64,000 nucleotides of DNA from Citricoccus zhacaiensis (GTDB taxonomy: Bacteria; Actinomycetota; Actinomycetes; Actinomycetales; Micrococcaceae), in the NCBI RefSeq assembly GCF_014645315.1, contig NZ_BMLQ01000006.1, positions 62,001 to 126,000 of the forward strand, given 5' to 3'. A program made the translations under genes and the position numbers. Within the stretch, counting starts at the first letter, position 1; every line of letters begins with the position of its first letter. Shown here piece after piece: positions 1 to 9,374 of the stretch. Under the pieces are notes generated by a model. That model ran no database searches and was not told the origin of the DNA. It saw only the letters and a list, made by a program, of their open reading frames with translations.

Positions 1-239
1 TCGGTGGATTCCGTGGCGCGGCCCTGCATGTTGACCGGATAACCGACGTAGACGACCACGGCCGCCCGTTCCAGGGCCTCCCGGACGATCAGCCGCCGGT
101 CGAACCCCTTCTTGAGGTCCCGCCGGAGCGTCTTCACCGGGGTGGCCAGGATGCCGTCGGGGTCCGAGGCGGCGAGGCCGACGCGGGCCTGGCCGACGTC
201 GACCCCGAGCCGGACCCCACGCTGCAGTGCACCGCTCAC
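1..239 (-). CDS. ruvX: RuvX/YqgF-type Holliday junction resolvase-like protein, N-terminal part
   Basis: Only the first 79 or so codons are visible; the gene runs off the left edge. The product has the RNase H-like start of the YqgF family: the stretch RLGVDVGQARVGLAASD carries the first metal-binding aspartate, and it is followed by a TPVKTL segment. The family acts in 16S rRNA 5' end processing and has been proposed as a Holliday junction resolvase. The GTG start overlaps the alaS stop as GTGA, which indicates translational coupling, and alaS-ruvX is a common actinobacterial order. Identification is firm; the C-terminal half cannot be judged. Confidence 0.9.
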   Translation of the reverse strand, partial: MSGALQRGVRLGVDVGQARVGLAASDPDGILATPVKTLRRDLKKGFDRRLIVREALERAAVVVYVGYPVNMQGRATEST

Positions 240-2995
240 GCGCCCGCGGCCCCGACCGTCGACTCGATCGCCGTCCGAACGGCCACCAGGGCGTCATCGA
301 TGCGAGTGGCATCCTGGCCGCCGCCCTGGGCCACGTCATCCTTGCCACCGCCGCCTCCGCCGAGCACTCCGCAGGCGGTCTTGACGAGGGCGCCGGCCTT
401 CAGGCCGGACTCGCGGGCGGCCTGGTTGGTGCCGACCACCACGAGCGGACGTCCCTTGGCGGTGCCTGCCATGGCCACCACCACGGGGGTGCCCGCGGCG
501 TTCCCGGACTGGTTCTCCAACCGGGAGCGCAGGTCCAGCACGAGGGTCCGCAGCTCGTCGCCCGAGCCGACCGGGCCGGCGTCGTGCGCCAGGACCGTGA
601 CGGTGGCGCCGGTGCCGGACACCGCCACGGCGTTCTCGACGAGGCGGCCGGCCTCGGCCTGCAGCTGGGCCGAGCGCAGGACGGCGAGTTCCTTCTCGAC
701 CTCCTTGAGCCGGGCCAGGGTGCCGGCCACCCGGTCCTTGACCTGGTCCGCCGGTACCTTGAGCAGGCCGGTGAGCTCGTTGACGAGCGTGCGCTCGGTG
801 GCCAGGTGGCGGAAGGCATCCAGCCCGACGAGGGCCTCGACGCGGCGGTTGCCCGACCCCACGGACTGCTCTCCGAGCAGGGCCAGGGAACCGATCTCCG
901 CCGTGGCGCCCACATGGGTGCCACCGCACAGCTCGCGGGACCAGGCACCGTTGACCTCGACCACACGCACGCGGTCTCCGTACTTCTCGCCGAACAGGCT
1001 CATCGCCCCGAGTTCGCGCGCCTCGTCCAGGCCCATCTCCCGCGTGAGCACGGGGTGGTTGTCCCGGATGGCCAGGTTGGAGACCTCCTCGACCTCGGAC
1101 CGGGCCATCTCACTCATGGCCTCGCCCCAGCGGAAGTCGAACCGCAGGTAGCCCTCCTTGTTGAAGGAGCCGGACTGTGTGGCCTCCGGGCCGAGGATCT
1201 GGTGGAGGGCGGCATGCACGAGGTGCGTGCCCGTGTGGGCCTTCTGGGCGTCCAGGCGCCGCTGCAGGTCGATGGCGCCGACGGCGGTGGCCCCGGCGGG
1301 CACCTCACCCTCGACGACCTTGACCTGGTGCACGCTCAGGCCGCGGACCGGGGACTGGACGTCGAGGACCTCGAGCACGAAGCCGTCGCCGGTGATGAGA
1401 CCGGTGTCAGCGGCCTGGCCTCCGGACTCGGCGTAGAAGGGCGTGGCGTCCAGCACCAATTCGAGTTCCTGCCCGGCAGAGGCCGAGCTGACCTGCTGGC
1501 CGCCGCTCAGCAGGCCGCGGATGCGGGCCTCGGTGGTGTGCTCGGTGTAGCCGGTGAAGACGGTGTCCCCCTCGGCCTGCAGCTGACGGTACGCCGAGGA
1601 GTCCACGTGACCGGCCTTCTTGGACTTGGCGTCCTGGCGGGCACGGTTGCGCTGCTCGGTCATGAGCTCGCGGAAACCGGCCTCGTCCACGGCCACCCCG
1701 GCCTCCTCGGCCATCTCGAGGGTGAGGTCGATCGGGAACCCGTAGGTGTCATGCAGTTCGAACGCGTCCGCCCCGGAGATTCCGGCCGTCGTGGCGCCTC
1801 CCTCTCCGGCGGCGCGCGCAGCGGACTTCGCGGCCGTGACGGCCGAGTCCATCCGGGCGGTGCCGGCGGCGATGGTCCGCAGGAAGGCCTTCTCCTCGTT
1901 GTAGGCGATCCGGGCGATGCGGTCGAAGTCCCGCTCGACCTCCGGGTAGGTGCCCTTCATGGCGTCGCGGGAGACCGGCAGCAGCTCGGGCAGCACCGGA
2001 TCGGTCACGCCCATCAGGCGCATGGCCCGCACGGCGCGGCGGATCAGGCGGCGCAGCACGTACCCGCCGGCCTCGTTGCCGGGCACCACGCCGTCGGTGA
2101 TGAGCATCAACGCAGAGCGGATGTGGTCGGCGATCATCCGCAGGCGCACGTCGTCCGTGTAGCGCGGATCCGTGGCGTCCTCGGTGGAGGAGTACTCCTT
2201 GCCGGCCAGTGCGGCGGCGCGGTCCAGGACGGGGCGGACCTGGTCCGTCTCATACATGTTCTCCACGCCCTGCAGGATCATGGCGAGGCGTTCGAGTCCC
2301 AGTCCGGTGTCGATGTTCTTGTGGTCCAGCTCGCCGGCCACGGTGAAGTCGGTCTGCGAGTTGACCTCGGAGAGCTGGTACTGCATGAAGACCAGGTTCC
2401 AAATCTCCATGTAGCGGTTCTCGTCCGCGGACGGGCCGCCCTCGCGGCCGTACTCCGGTCCCCGGTCATAGAAGATCTCCGAGTCCGGGCCACCGGGGCC
2501 CGGCTGGCCGGTGTGCCAGTAGTTGTCCTCCTTGCCCAGGCGCTGGATGCGTTCGGCCGGGAAGCCGACCTCCTCGCGCCAGATGCGCTCGGCCTCGTCA
2601 TCCTCCTCATACACCGTGACCCACAGCCGCTCGGGCTCCAGGCCGAAGCCGCCCTGGTCCTGGGGTGTCGTCAGCAGCTCCCAGGCGTAGGGGATGGCCT
2701 TCTCCTTGAAGTAGTCGCCGAAGGAGAAATTGCCGCACATCTGGAAGAAGGTGCCGTGGCGGACCGTCTTGCCGACCTCTTCGATGTCCGCGGTGCGGAT
2801 GCACTTCTGCACGGTGGTGGCCCGCTGGTAGGGCGGGGTCTCCTGGCCCAGGAAGTACGGGATGAAGGGGACCATGCCGGCGATCGTGAACAGCAACGAC
2901 GGGTCCGGGGAGACCAGCGATGCCGAGGGAACGACGGAGTGGTCCTTCTTGGCGAAGAAATCCAGCCAGCGGCTGGCGATGTCCTGGGACTTCAT
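236..2995 (-). CDS. alaS: Alanyl-tRNA synthetase
   Basis: A 919-residue class II synthetase that charges tRNA-Ala in the cytoplasm. The N-terminal catalytic core begins MKSQDIASRWLDFF and includes the GNFSFGDYFK segment of the family. The editing domain shows a THLVH zinc motif at about residues 589-593 and a CGGTH motif at about 689-693. A glycine-rich C-terminal C-Ala domain (LGGGGGGKDD) ends the protein. A longer reading frame exists upstream, but its first 36 codons are low-complexity P/R sequence, so the ATG at 2995 is chosen. Length is normal for the family. It lies 7 bases downstream of a small membrane-protein gene and overlaps ruvX by four bases. Confidence 0.97.
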   Translation of the reverse strand: MKSQDIASRWLDFFAKKDHSVVPSASLVSPDPSLLFTIAGMVPFIPYFLGQETPPYQRATTVQKCIRTADIEEVGKTVRHGTFFQMCGNFSFGDYFKEKAIPYAWELLTTPQDQGGFGLEPERLWVTVYEEDDEAERIWREEVGFPAERIQRLGKEDNYWHTGQPGPGGPDSEIFYDRGPEYGREGGPSADENRYMEIWNLVFMQYQLSEVNSQTDFTVAGELDHKNIDTGLGLERLAMILQGVENMYETDQVRPVLDRAAALAGKEYSSTEDATDPRYTDDVRLRMIADHIRSALMLITDGVVPGNEAGGYVLRRLIRRAVRAMRLMGVTDPVLPELLPVSRDAMKGTYPEVERDFDRIARIAYNEEKAFLRTIAAGTARMDSAVTAAKSAARAAGEGGATTAGISGADAFELHDTYGFPIDLTLEMAEEAGVAVDEAGFRELMTEQRNRARQDAKSKKAGHVDSSAYRQLQAEGDTVFTGYTEHTTEARIRGLLSGGQQVSSASAGQELELVLDATPFYAESGGQAADTGLITGDGFVLEVLDVQSPVRGLSVHQVKVVEGEVPAGATAVGAIDLQRRLDAQKAHTGTHLVHAALHQILGPEATQSGSFNKEGYLRFDFRWGEAMSEMARSEVEEVSNLAIRDNHPVLTREMGLDEARELGAMSLFGEKYGDRVRVVEVNGAWSRELCGGTHVGATAEIGSLALLGEQSVGSGNRRVEALVGLDAFRHLATERTLVNELTGLLKVPADQVKDRVAGTLARLKEVEKELAVLRSAQLQAEAGRLVENAVAVSGTGATVTVLAHDAGPVGSGDELRTLVLDLRSRLENQSGNAAGTPVVVAMAGTAKGRPLVVVGTNQAARESGLKAGALVKTACGVLGGGGGGKDDVAQGGGQDATRIDDALVAVRTAIESTVGAAGA

Positions 2996-3002
2996 GACTG
3001 CT

Positions 3003-3410
3003 CTACGACTGCTTTCGGGGGTCGGTGGGTCGGGGTGTGGACCGGTCCGCGGGGCCTTCCGTGGCGGTACCCGTGATGGTGGTGTGCGCGGCGTCCGGGA
3101 CATCCTGGGCGGTTGCAGCGGCCGTGGCCCGGGACTGCTTCTGCTGCGGCGCGGGGTCGGCCAGGGAGGATGACATCGTCTTCCAGGCCGGGACCTCCTC
3201 GCGCAGCTGATAGGCGAAGGAACGGGCGCTGGCGGCCAGGGCGGTGGCCGCGGCCTGCCCGGCGTTGCGCCCGATGTTCTCCGGGTTCAGCGTGTGGCGG
3301 ATCGTCTCCTCGGCCCGCAGGGCTGCGGCGTCACGTCCCTTGCTGAAGACGGTGTGTCCGAGCCAGCCGACGGCTGCCCCCACTCCCACCAGCATTACGC
3401 GCTTGATCAC
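3003..3410 (-). CDS. Small conserved membrane-anchored protein upstream of alaS
   Basis: A 135-residue protein. Residues 1-20 (MIKRVMLVGVGAAVGWLGHT) form a glycine-rich hydrophobic helix, followed by a basic and amphipathic middle part and a Pro/Thr/Arg-rich, probably disordered tail. A small protein of this layout commonly sits just before alaS in actinobacteria (DUF6167-like in Streptomyces; membership here is not verified). The 7-base gap to alaS suggests co-transcription. Function unknown. Confidence 0.75.
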   Translation of the reverse strand: MIKRVMLVGVGAAVGWLGHTVFSKGRDAAALRAEETIRHTLNPENIGRNAGQAAATALAASARSFAYQLREEVPAWKTMSSSLADPAPQQKQSRATAAATAQDVPDAAHTTITGTATEGPADRSTPRPTDPRKQS

Positions 3411-3547
3411 GGGATTTCCTTTCGCTTCAGTGCCTGGTCCACCCTACCGGGGCCGCGGCCCCGGCGTGGAACATCAGCGCGCGACGCCGGCCCTGGCTCC
3501 CCGGGGTCCGGGCGCCAGGTCTGCCTTCCGTCCGTCCTTAAAGCCGA

Positions 3548-3579
3548 AACCCGGCGTCCCCTCGAGGGGACGCCGGGTT
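3548..3579 (-). terminator. Perfect hairpin terminator after rpsD
   Basis: A 32-base perfect palindrome centred on CTCGAG lies 36 bases past the rpsD stop. On the minus strand it is followed by TTTCGGCTTT, a short T-rich tract. It separates rpsD from the downstream small-protein/alaS unit. Confidence 0.85.
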
Positions 3580-3615
3580 CTCAGGCAGTTTCCGCCGCAG
3601 CAGATCCGGAAGGGA

Positions 3616-4242
3616 TCAGCGTGCGTAGTACTCGACCACGAGCTGCTCTTCGCAGGTCACGGGGACCTCGGAGCGCTTCGGGCGGCGGGACAGCTTGGCC
3701 TGCAGCTTGTCGATCTCGACGTCCAGGTAACCCGGGACGGCCGGCAGGACGTCCTGGTGGGCGCCGGTGGCGGAGATCTGGAAGGGGACCATCTTTTCCG
3801 AACGCTCGTGCACGTGGATCAGCTGGCCCTCCTTCACGCGGAAGGACGGGCGGTCCACGCGGGCGCCGTCCACCATGATGTGGCGGTGCACGACCATCTG
3901 GCGGGCCTGCTGGATGGTGCGGGCGAAGCCGGCGCGCAGCACGAGGGCGTCAAGACGCATCTCGAGCAGCTCGACCAGGTTCTCACCGGTCAGGCCCGAG
4001 GTGCGCTTGGCCTCTTCGAAGTAGCGGCGCATCTGCGCCTCGCGGATGTTGTACTGGGCGCGCAGACGCTGCTTCTCCTTGAGGCGCACCGAGTAGTCGG
4101 AGTCGGCCTTGCGACGGGCACGGCCATGCTGGCCGGGGCCGTACGGACGGCGCTCCATGTACTTCTCGGCCTTGGGAGTCAGGGCAATGCCGAGTGCGCG
4201 CGAGTGGCGCACGGTGCGGCGGGTACGGAGGTTGGAAGCCAC
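3616..4242 (-). CDS. rpsD: 30S ribosomal protein S4
   Basis: A 208-residue primary 16S rRNA-binding protein of the 30S subunit. The conserved blocks GPGQHGRARR, SDYSVRLKEKQ, TGENLVELLEMRLD and the S4 RNA-binding domain (ARQMVVHRHIMVDG, about residues 110-125) are present, as is the typical YYAR-type C-terminus. The cysteine zinc ribbon found in some S4 proteins is absent, so this is the C-minus form usual in actinobacteria. The start ATG is preceded by an AGAAAGG-type ribosome binding site. It appears monocistronic, with a leader of about 240 bases and its own terminator. Confidence 0.98.
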   Translation of the reverse strand: MASNLRTRRTVRHSRALGIALTPKAEKYMERRPYGPGQHGRARRKADSDYSVRLKEKQRLRAQYNIREAQMRRYFEEAKRTSGLTGENLVELLEMRLDALVLRAGFARTIQQARQMVVHRHIMVDGARVDRPSFRVKEGQLIHVHERSEKMVPFQISATGAHQDVLPAVPGYLDVEIDKLQAKLSRRPKRSEVPVTCEEQLVVEYYAR

Positions 4243-4558
4243 GAGGGACCTTTCTTGTCAGGCGGCACGGTTCTGGTTTGTCTCCGGTCCTGACACGAGG
4301 CGGGGGCTCCCGCGGTGTGACAAGGGTGGACCGGAACCTGGCCTCCCGTGCGTCCTTCGGGAGAGCTGAGGGGCATGCCGCTGCCCGTCATTGCTACAGC
4401 GCCGCAGGACCCGGACGGGGTCTCCCCACACCACCGGCGCAGGCCGGAAGGAGGCAGGGAGAACTGGCGGCGCTTGCCAGACAGCAGAAGAGTCTACCAG
4501 TTCTGCACCGCTCCCCCGACCGCCGGATCCGGGTCCGAGGGTCGGGGCTGAGCCGGGG
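4243..4558 (-). other. rpsD upstream region without a gene
   Basis: This 316-base stretch between rpsD and the stress-protein gene has no convincing coding sequence. It probably holds the rpsD promoter and a long 5' untranslated leader. S4 represses its own translation in several bacteria; I cannot demonstrate such a structure here. Confidence 0.4.
4491..4496 (-). promoter_or_regulatory. Putative -10 box for rpsD
   Basis: Read on the minus strand this is TAGACT, preceded by TGG. No good -35 hexamer is visible. A start here would give an rpsD leader of roughly 240 bases. Confidence 0.3.
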
Positions 4559-5071
4559 CTAAGCCTCGGGACCCTGTTCCGGCATGGGCTGCCCGTTGGC
4601 CACCTGTGCGGCCTGGCTGATGTGGGAGGCCTCCACGAGCACATCGTAGGACTCGGCCTCCATGACCTGGATCGAGGAGAAGTCCCGGCGGCCTCGGGTG
4701 GCGGCATGGCCGAGGGCTCCGAAGATCGCTCCCCACACCGCGCCGAAGCCGAGTGCCAGAAGCAGGATCAGGAAGAAGTTGCCGGGTGCCAGGATCAGGA
4801 ACAGGATGCCGATCATCAGGCCGAACCACAGGCCGCCGAGGGCTCCCTGCCCAGCGGCCTTGCCGGTGGTCATCCGGCCGGTGACCTGCTCGACCGATCG
4901 GAGGCCTGTGCCGACGATCCTGGTCTTCTCCACGGGGAAGCCGCCATCGGAGAGGCGGTCCACCAGTTCCTGGGCCTGCTCGTAGGCGGCCACCGACTTG
5001 AGGATCCGGTAGTCGACCTCGGCGGTGTTCTGCACGAGCCGGCTGGCCGGGTTGTTCGCGGGAGTGGACAT
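4559..5071 (-). CDS. YflT-like general stress membrane protein
   Basis: A 170-residue protein of the GsiB/YflT 17M-like stress family. The N-terminal part (KSVAAYEQAQELVDRLSDGG, about residues 26-45) is the alpha/beta segment typical of the family. A glycine-rich double hydrophobic hairpin follows at about 75-120 (FGLMIGILFLILAPGNFFLI and the next helix), and a second alpha/beta segment with SYDVLVEA lies near the end. The ATG at 5071 (MSTPANN) is chosen over an upstream start because a GGAG lies at workable distance and homologues begin similarly. Molecular function is unknown. Confidence 0.75.
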   Translation of the reverse strand: MSTPANNPASRLVQNTAEVDYRILKSVAAYEQAQELVDRLSDGGFPVEKTRIVGTGLRSVEQVTGRMTTGKAAGQGALGGLWFGLMIGILFLILAPGNFFLILLLALGFGAVWGAIFGALGHAATRGRRDFSSIQVMEAESYDVLVEASHISQAAQVANGQPMPEQGPEA

Positions 5072-5166
5072 GACGGATACTCCGATCTCCGCGGCCGATG
5101 GCCCCTGCACGTGGCCCGAGGCCGAACCGCGGTCCTGGCGGGTACGGACACCCCCAGCTTAGAGGC

Positions 5167-6696
5167 CTACGCGCCCGATTCGTTCCGTTCAGAGGCCGGT
5201 GGCGCCGGTGGTGCCGGTGGCGGCGTGCCCCGGATGATCGACCTCAGGTGTTGCACCCGGTCCCCCAGGTTCCGCTCGACGCCGTTCTGTTTGGGACGGT
5301 AGTAGTCCTTCCCACGGAGCGGATCCGGCAGGTACTGCTGCCGGGCCACCGAATGCGGTGCGTCATGGGAGTAGATGTACCCCTTACCGTGGCCCAGCCC
5401 CGCCGCCCCCGGGTAGTGGGCGTCCCGCAGGTGGGGCGGCACCTCTCCGGACAGCCCGGCACGGACATCCGCCACGGCCTCGTTGATGGCGGCGTAGGAC
5501 GCGTTGGACTTGGGTGCGGTGGCCAGATGCACCGTGGCCTCGGCCAGGACCAGCCGCCCCTCCGGCATGCCGATGAGCTGCACCGCCTGTGCTGCCGCGA
5601 CGGCGGTCTGCAGCGCGGTCGGATCAGCCATCCCGATGTCCTCGGAGGCGGAGATGATCAGGCGCCGGGAGATGAATCGCGGGTCCTCCCCCGCCTCCAG
5701 CATCCGTGCCAGGTAGTGCAGGGAGGCATCGACGTCCGAACCGCGGATCGACTTGATGAACGCGCTGATGACGTCATAGTGCTGGTCACCGGCCTTGTCA
5801 TAGCGCAGTACCGCACGGTCCATGGCCTGGGCCGCGTCCTGGAGGCTGATGGAGGGCAGTTCGGGCCGGTCCTCGGATTCGTCCGACTCGGCGGGCTCGC
5901 CTGATTCGTCGAGGCCGGCGGCCTCCCACCGGTCCAGGGCCACGCCGGCGCTGGCCTCCAGGGTGGTCAGCCCCCGGCGGGCATCGCCCTGGGCCATGCG
6001 CACCAGGTACTCGCGGGCCTCGTCCTCCAGCACGACCGTCCCGTTGAGTCCCCGCTCGTCAGCGACCGCACGGTCCAGCACGCCGCCGATGTCCGCGTCC
6101 GTGAGCGGCTTGAGCGTGAGCATGATGGACCGGGACAGCAGCGGTGCCACCACGGAGAAGGACGGGTTCTCGGTGGTCGCGGCCACCAGCACCACCCATC
6201 GGTTCTCCACCCCGGGCAGCAGGGCGTCCTGCTGCGCCTTGTTGAACCGGTGGATCTCGTCCAGGAACAACACCGTGGTCCGGCCGTAGAGATCCCGGTC
6301 GTTCAACGCCTGTTCCATGACCGCTCGCACGTCCTTGACGCCGGCGTTGATGGCGGACAGCTCCACGAACTTGCGGCCCGGCCCCCGGGCGATCACGGTC
6401 GCCAGAGTGGTCTTGCCGGTGCCGGGCGGGCCGTAGAGGATGAGCGACGACGGCCCGGCGCCACGGCCGCCACCGCCGCCGGCCGCGCCCACCGCCAGCT
6501 TCCGCAGCGGCGACCCGACGTGGAGCAGGTGCTGCTGGCCGACGACCTCGTCAACGGTGCGCGGACGCATGCGCACGGCCAAGGGGGCACTGGGGCGGTC
6601 CCGACCGCCCGAGGAGGCGCCGTCGTCGTGCGTGGTATCCGCCTCCACGTCACCGTCGTGGTCCCCGCCGCCGAGCACACTGAACAAATCACTCAC
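5167..6696 (-). CDS. rarA: Replication-associated recombination protein A (AAA+ ATPase)
   Basis: A 509-residue AAA+ ATPase of the RarA/MgsA/WRNIP1 family, which acts at stalled replication forks together with SSB. It has a Walker [10 protein letters not shown], a Walker [22 protein letters not shown] region, the ATTENPSF sensor and an arginine-finger LLSRS. The C-terminal tetramerisation domain ([32 protein letters not shown]) is intact. It uses a GTG start and ends in a proline/alanine-rich tail. It is divergent from dtd. Confidence 0.95.
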   Translation of the reverse strand: MSDLFSVLGGGDHDGDVEADTTHDDGASSGGRDRPSAPLAVRMRPRTVDEVVGQQHLLHVGSPLRKLAVGAAGGGGGRGAGPSSLILYGPPGTGKTTLATVIARGPGRKFVELSAINAGVKDVRAVMEQALNDRDLYGRTTVLFLDEIHRFNKAQQDALLPGVENRWVVLVAATTENPSFSVVAPLLSRSIMLTLKPLTDADIGGVLDRAVADERGLNGTVVLEDEAREYLVRMAQGDARRGLTTLEASAGVALDRWEAAGLDESGEPAESDESEDRPELPSISLQDAAQAMDRAVLRYDKAGDQHYDVISAFIKSIRGSDVDASLHYLARMLEAGEDPRFISRRLIISASEDIGMADPTALQTAVAAAQAVQLIGMPEGRLVLAEATVHLATAPKSNASYAAINEAVADVRAGLSGEVPPHLRDAHYPGAAGLGHGKGYIYSHDAPHSVARQQYLPDPLRGKDYYRPKQNGVERNLGDRVQHLRSIIRGTPPPAPPAPPASERNESGA

Positions 6697-6767
6697 CGGC
6701 TCAGCCTAGCCGCCGCCCCGGACGGGCTGGGCGCCCGTGGCGGGGAGCATGCGGGGAGAATGGAGCC

Positions 6768-7220
6768 ATGAGAGCTGTGCTGCAGAGGGCAACGTCCGCG
6801 TCCGTGACCGTCGAGGGGCGGGTGACCGGTCGCCTGGACTCCCCCGGGCTCGTGGTGCTGCTGGGAGTCTCCGTCCAGGACACCGAGGCGGAGGCGGTGC
6901 AGCTGGCCGAGAAGGTGGCGCACCTGCGCATCCTCGACGGCGAGGAGTCCCTCGTCGGAGCCGGTGCCGCCGCCCTCGTGGTCAGCCAGTTCACCCTGTA
7001 CGGGGACGTCCGGAAGGGACGCCGGCCCTCGTGGACACGGTCCGCGAAGGCCGACCAGGCCGAGCCGCTGTACGAGCGGTTCATCACCGCGCTGGAGGCG
7101 GTCGGCGTGCCGGTGGAGCGCGGAATGTTCGGGGCCATGATGGACGTCACCCTGGTCAACTCGGGGCCGTTCACCGTGTGGGTGGACACGGAGGAGCTGA
7201 ACGGCCCGCGGCGGGGCTGA
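6768..7220 (+). CDS. dtd: D-aminoacyl-tRNA deacylase
   Basis: A 150-residue cytoplasmic enzyme that hydrolyses D-amino acids from mischarged tRNAs. The N-terminus [15 protein letters not shown], the SQFTLYGD active-site motif (about residues 74-81) and the cross-subunit NSGPFT motif (about 131-136, usually GPVT or GPFT) are all present. Its ATG is preceded by GAGAAT then six bases including GGAG, so it may be read from a very short or absent leader. It is divergent from rarA. Confidence 0.95.
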   Translation: MRAVLQRATSASVTVEGRVTGRLDSPGLVVLLGVSVQDTEAEAVQLAEKVAHLRILDGEESLVGAGAAALVVSQFTLYGDVRKGRRPSWTRSAKADQAEPLYERFITALEAVGVPVERGMFGAMMDVTLVNSGPFTVWVDTEELNGPRRG

Positions 7221-7231
7221 CCACCCTCACC

Positions 7232-7441
7232 TCACCGCTGGCGAGACGACCAGATCTTCAGCACGACGACCTGAGCCAGCAGGCCGCCGCCCAGGGCCAG
7301 AGCCCAGCGCAGCAGGAAGTGCCAGTCGGTCGTCATGTCGATCAGCATGCTGAGCCCGAAGGTCACCACCAGGACCGGCAGCAGGCGGATCGCGGTGGGC
7401 GGGACGTCCGCGGGGCGCTGCCGCCGCTCGGGCTCAGCCAT
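7232..7441 (-). CDS. Small two-helix membrane protein
   Basis: A 69-residue protein with two predicted transmembrane helices (about residues 18-35 and 43-62) flanked by a charged N-terminus and a short basic tail. It starts one base after the aspS stop, so it is probably the distal gene of the aspS operon. Proteins of this size follow aspS in related genomes; function unknown. Confidence 0.7.
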   Translation of the reverse strand: MAEPERRQRPADVPPTAIRLLPVLVVTFGLSMLIDMTTDWHFLLRWALALGGGLLAQVVVLKIWSSRQR

Positions 7442-7442
7442 C

Positions 7443-9275
7443 TCAGGCTCCGGTGGTCTCGGCTGCGGCGGGGGACGCCGCGGACTCCTTCGGCTCCGGC
7501 TTGGCGTCCACGCCGGCCTCCTTGCGCTGCTGGTCCGTGATGGGAGCCGGCGCGGCGGTCAGGGGGTCATAGCCGTTGCCGGTCTTCGGGAAGGCGATGA
7601 CGTCCCGGATGGACTCGGTGCCGGCCAGCAGGGCGACGATGCGGTCCCAGCCGAAGGCGATGCCGCCATGCGGCGGGGCGCCGTACTTGAAGCCCTCCAG
7701 GAGGAAGCCGAACTTGGACTGCGCGGACTCCTCGTCCAGGCCCATGAGCTTGAACACCCGCTCCTGGACCTCGCCCTGGTGGATACGGATGGAGCCGCCG
7801 CCCACCTCGTTGCCGTTGACCACGATGTCGTAGGCGTAGGACAGCGCGTTGGCCGGATCCGTGTCAAAAGTGTCCATGAACTCGGGCTTCGGCGAGGTGA
7901 AGGCGTGGTGCACCGCGGTCCAGGCACCCGAGCCCACGGCGACGTCGCCGGAGGCCACAGCCTCCGAGGCGGGCTCGAACATGGGGGCGTCCACGACCCA
8001 CACGAACGCCCAGTCGGCCTCGGCGGCGGGCACGTCCGGGCCGGCGTCCTTGATGAGGCCGACGCGGTGGCCGATCTCCACACGGGCGGCGCCGAGGATG
8101 GCGCGGGAGGGGGTGACCTCACCGGCGGCGAAGAAGATGCAGTCACCCGGGTTGGCACCGGTGGCCGCGGCCAGGCCGGCCTTCTCCTCCTCGGAGATGT
8201 TCTTGGAGACCGGGCCGGTCAGCGAGCCGTCCTCCTGGATGAGCACGTACGCCAGGCCGCGGGCCCCGCGCTGCTTGGCCCATTCCTGCCAGGCGTCCAG
8301 GGTGCGGCGCGGCTGGGAGGCACCGCCGGGCATGACCACGGCACCCACGTAGGGAGCCTTGAACACGCGGAACGGGGTGTCCGCGAAGTACTCGGTGAGG
8401 TCCGTCAGCTCGAGGCCGAAGCGCAGGTCCGGCTTGTCCGAACCGTACTTCTCCATCGCCTCGCGGTAGGTCATGCGGCGGATCGGGGTCGGCACGTCCA
8501 CGCCGACCAGCGACCAGACCGACTTCACAATCTTCTCGCCGAGGGCGATCACGTCGTCCTGCTCCACGAAGGAGGCCTCGATGTCCAGCTGCGTGAACTC
8601 CGGCTGACGGTCGGCGCGGAAGTCCTCATCCCGGTAGCAGCGGGCGATCTGGAAGTACTTCTCGATCCCGCCGACCTGCAGCAGCTGCTTGAACAGCTGC
8701 GGGGACTGGGGCAGGGCATACCAGGAGCCGGGCGCGAGGCGGGCCGGGACCAGGAAGTCGCGGGCGCCCTCGGGGGTGGAGCGGGTCAGGGTCGGGGTCT
8801 CGACCTCGATGAACCCCTCCTCGTGCAGCAGGTTCCGGGCGGTGCGGTTGACCTCGGAGCGCAGGCGCATGATGCGGGCCGGCTCCGGGCGGCGCAGGTC
8901 CAGGTAGCGGTGGCGCAGCCGGGCCTCCTCGCCGACCTCCACGTGCTCGTCGATCTGGAACGGCAGCGGGGCCGCGGCGTTGAGCACGGTCACGGCGTCC
9001 GCGATGAGCTCGATCTCGCCGGAGGGCAGGGCGGGGTTCTCATTGCCCTCGGGGCGGCGTTCCACCGTGCCGGTGACCTGCAGGACGAACTCGTTGCGTA
9101 GCGGATCGAAGTCCTTCTCGTCCCGCACCACGACCTGGGCGAAGCCGGAGGCATCACGCAGGTCCACGAAGGCCACCCCACCGTGGTCACGGCGGCGTGC
9201 CACCCATCCGGTCACGGTGACGGTCTGTCCGATGAGCGAGGCGTTGAGTTCGCCCAGCTGGTGGGTGCGCAGCAC
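7443..9275 (-). CDS. aspS: Aspartyl-tRNA synthetase
   Basis: A 610-residue class IIb synthetase of the bacterial type. It begins with the OB-fold anticodon-binding domain ([20 protein letters not shown]), continues with motif 2 ([20 protein letters not shown]) and the bacteria-specific GAD insertion, and ends with motif 3 ([14 protein letters not shown]). The GTG at 9275 is chosen: GGAAGGAC lies upstream at good distance and translation gives the usual N-terminus [12 protein letters not shown]. The Ala/Pro/Glu-rich last 40 residues are typical of relatives. Confidence 0.97.
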   Translation of the reverse strand: MLRTHQLGELNASLIGQTVTVTGWVARRRDHGGVAFVDLRDASGFAQVVVRDEKDFDPLRNEFVLQVTGTVERRPEGNENPALPSGEIELIADAVTVLNAAAPLPFQIDEHVEVGEEARLRHRYLDLRRPEPARIMRLRSEVNRTARNLLHEEGFIEVETPTLTRSTPEGARDFLVPARLAPGSWYALPQSPQLFKQLLQVGGIEKYFQIARCYRDEDFRADRQPEFTQLDIEASFVEQDDVIALGEKIVKSVWSLVGVDVPTPIRRMTYREAMEKYGSDKPDLRFGLELTDLTEYFADTPFRVFKAPYVGAVVMPGGASQPRRTLDAWQEWAKQRGARGLAYVLIQEDGSLTGPVSKNISEEEKAGLAAATGANPGDCIFFAAGEVTPSRAILGAARVEIGHRVGLIKDAGPDVPAAEADWAFVWVVDAPMFEPASEAVASGDVAVGSGAWTAVHHAFTSPKPEFMDTFDTDPANALSYAYDIVVNGNEVGGGSIRIHQGEVQERVFKLMGLDEESAQSKFGFLLEGFKYGAPPHGGIAFGWDRIVALLAGTESIRDVIAFPKTGNGYDPLTAAPAPITDQQRKEAGVDAKPEPKESAASPAAAETTGA

Positions 9276-9364
9276 TGATGGTCCTTCCGGTCCCGGTTCA
9301 CCGGGATGTTCTCTGAGGGTGGTATCACTGGTTCGGCCCATCAGGGCAGAACGGTTCCCGGATG

Positions 9365-9370
9365 ATTCTA
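9365..9370 (-). promoter_or_regulatory. Putative -10 box for aspS
   Basis: TAGAAT on the minus strand, about 90 bases before the aspS start. The same hexamer occurs ahead of hisS, relA and yebC. No convincing -35 is visible. It lies within ten bases of the start of the divergent permease. Confidence 0.4.
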
Positions 9371-9374
9371 GTGG

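Noticed and set aside
227-3076. A 949-codon plus-strand open frame
   Set aside because: It is antisense to alaS, and its composition reflects the high-GC codon bias of that gene. The same holds for long plus-strand frames opposite aspS, hisS, relA and the ruv genes.
4243-4558. A possible tRNA or S4-type leader structure before rpsD
   Set aside because: No cloverleaf or known leader fold could be built by eye; reported only as an unassigned leader.
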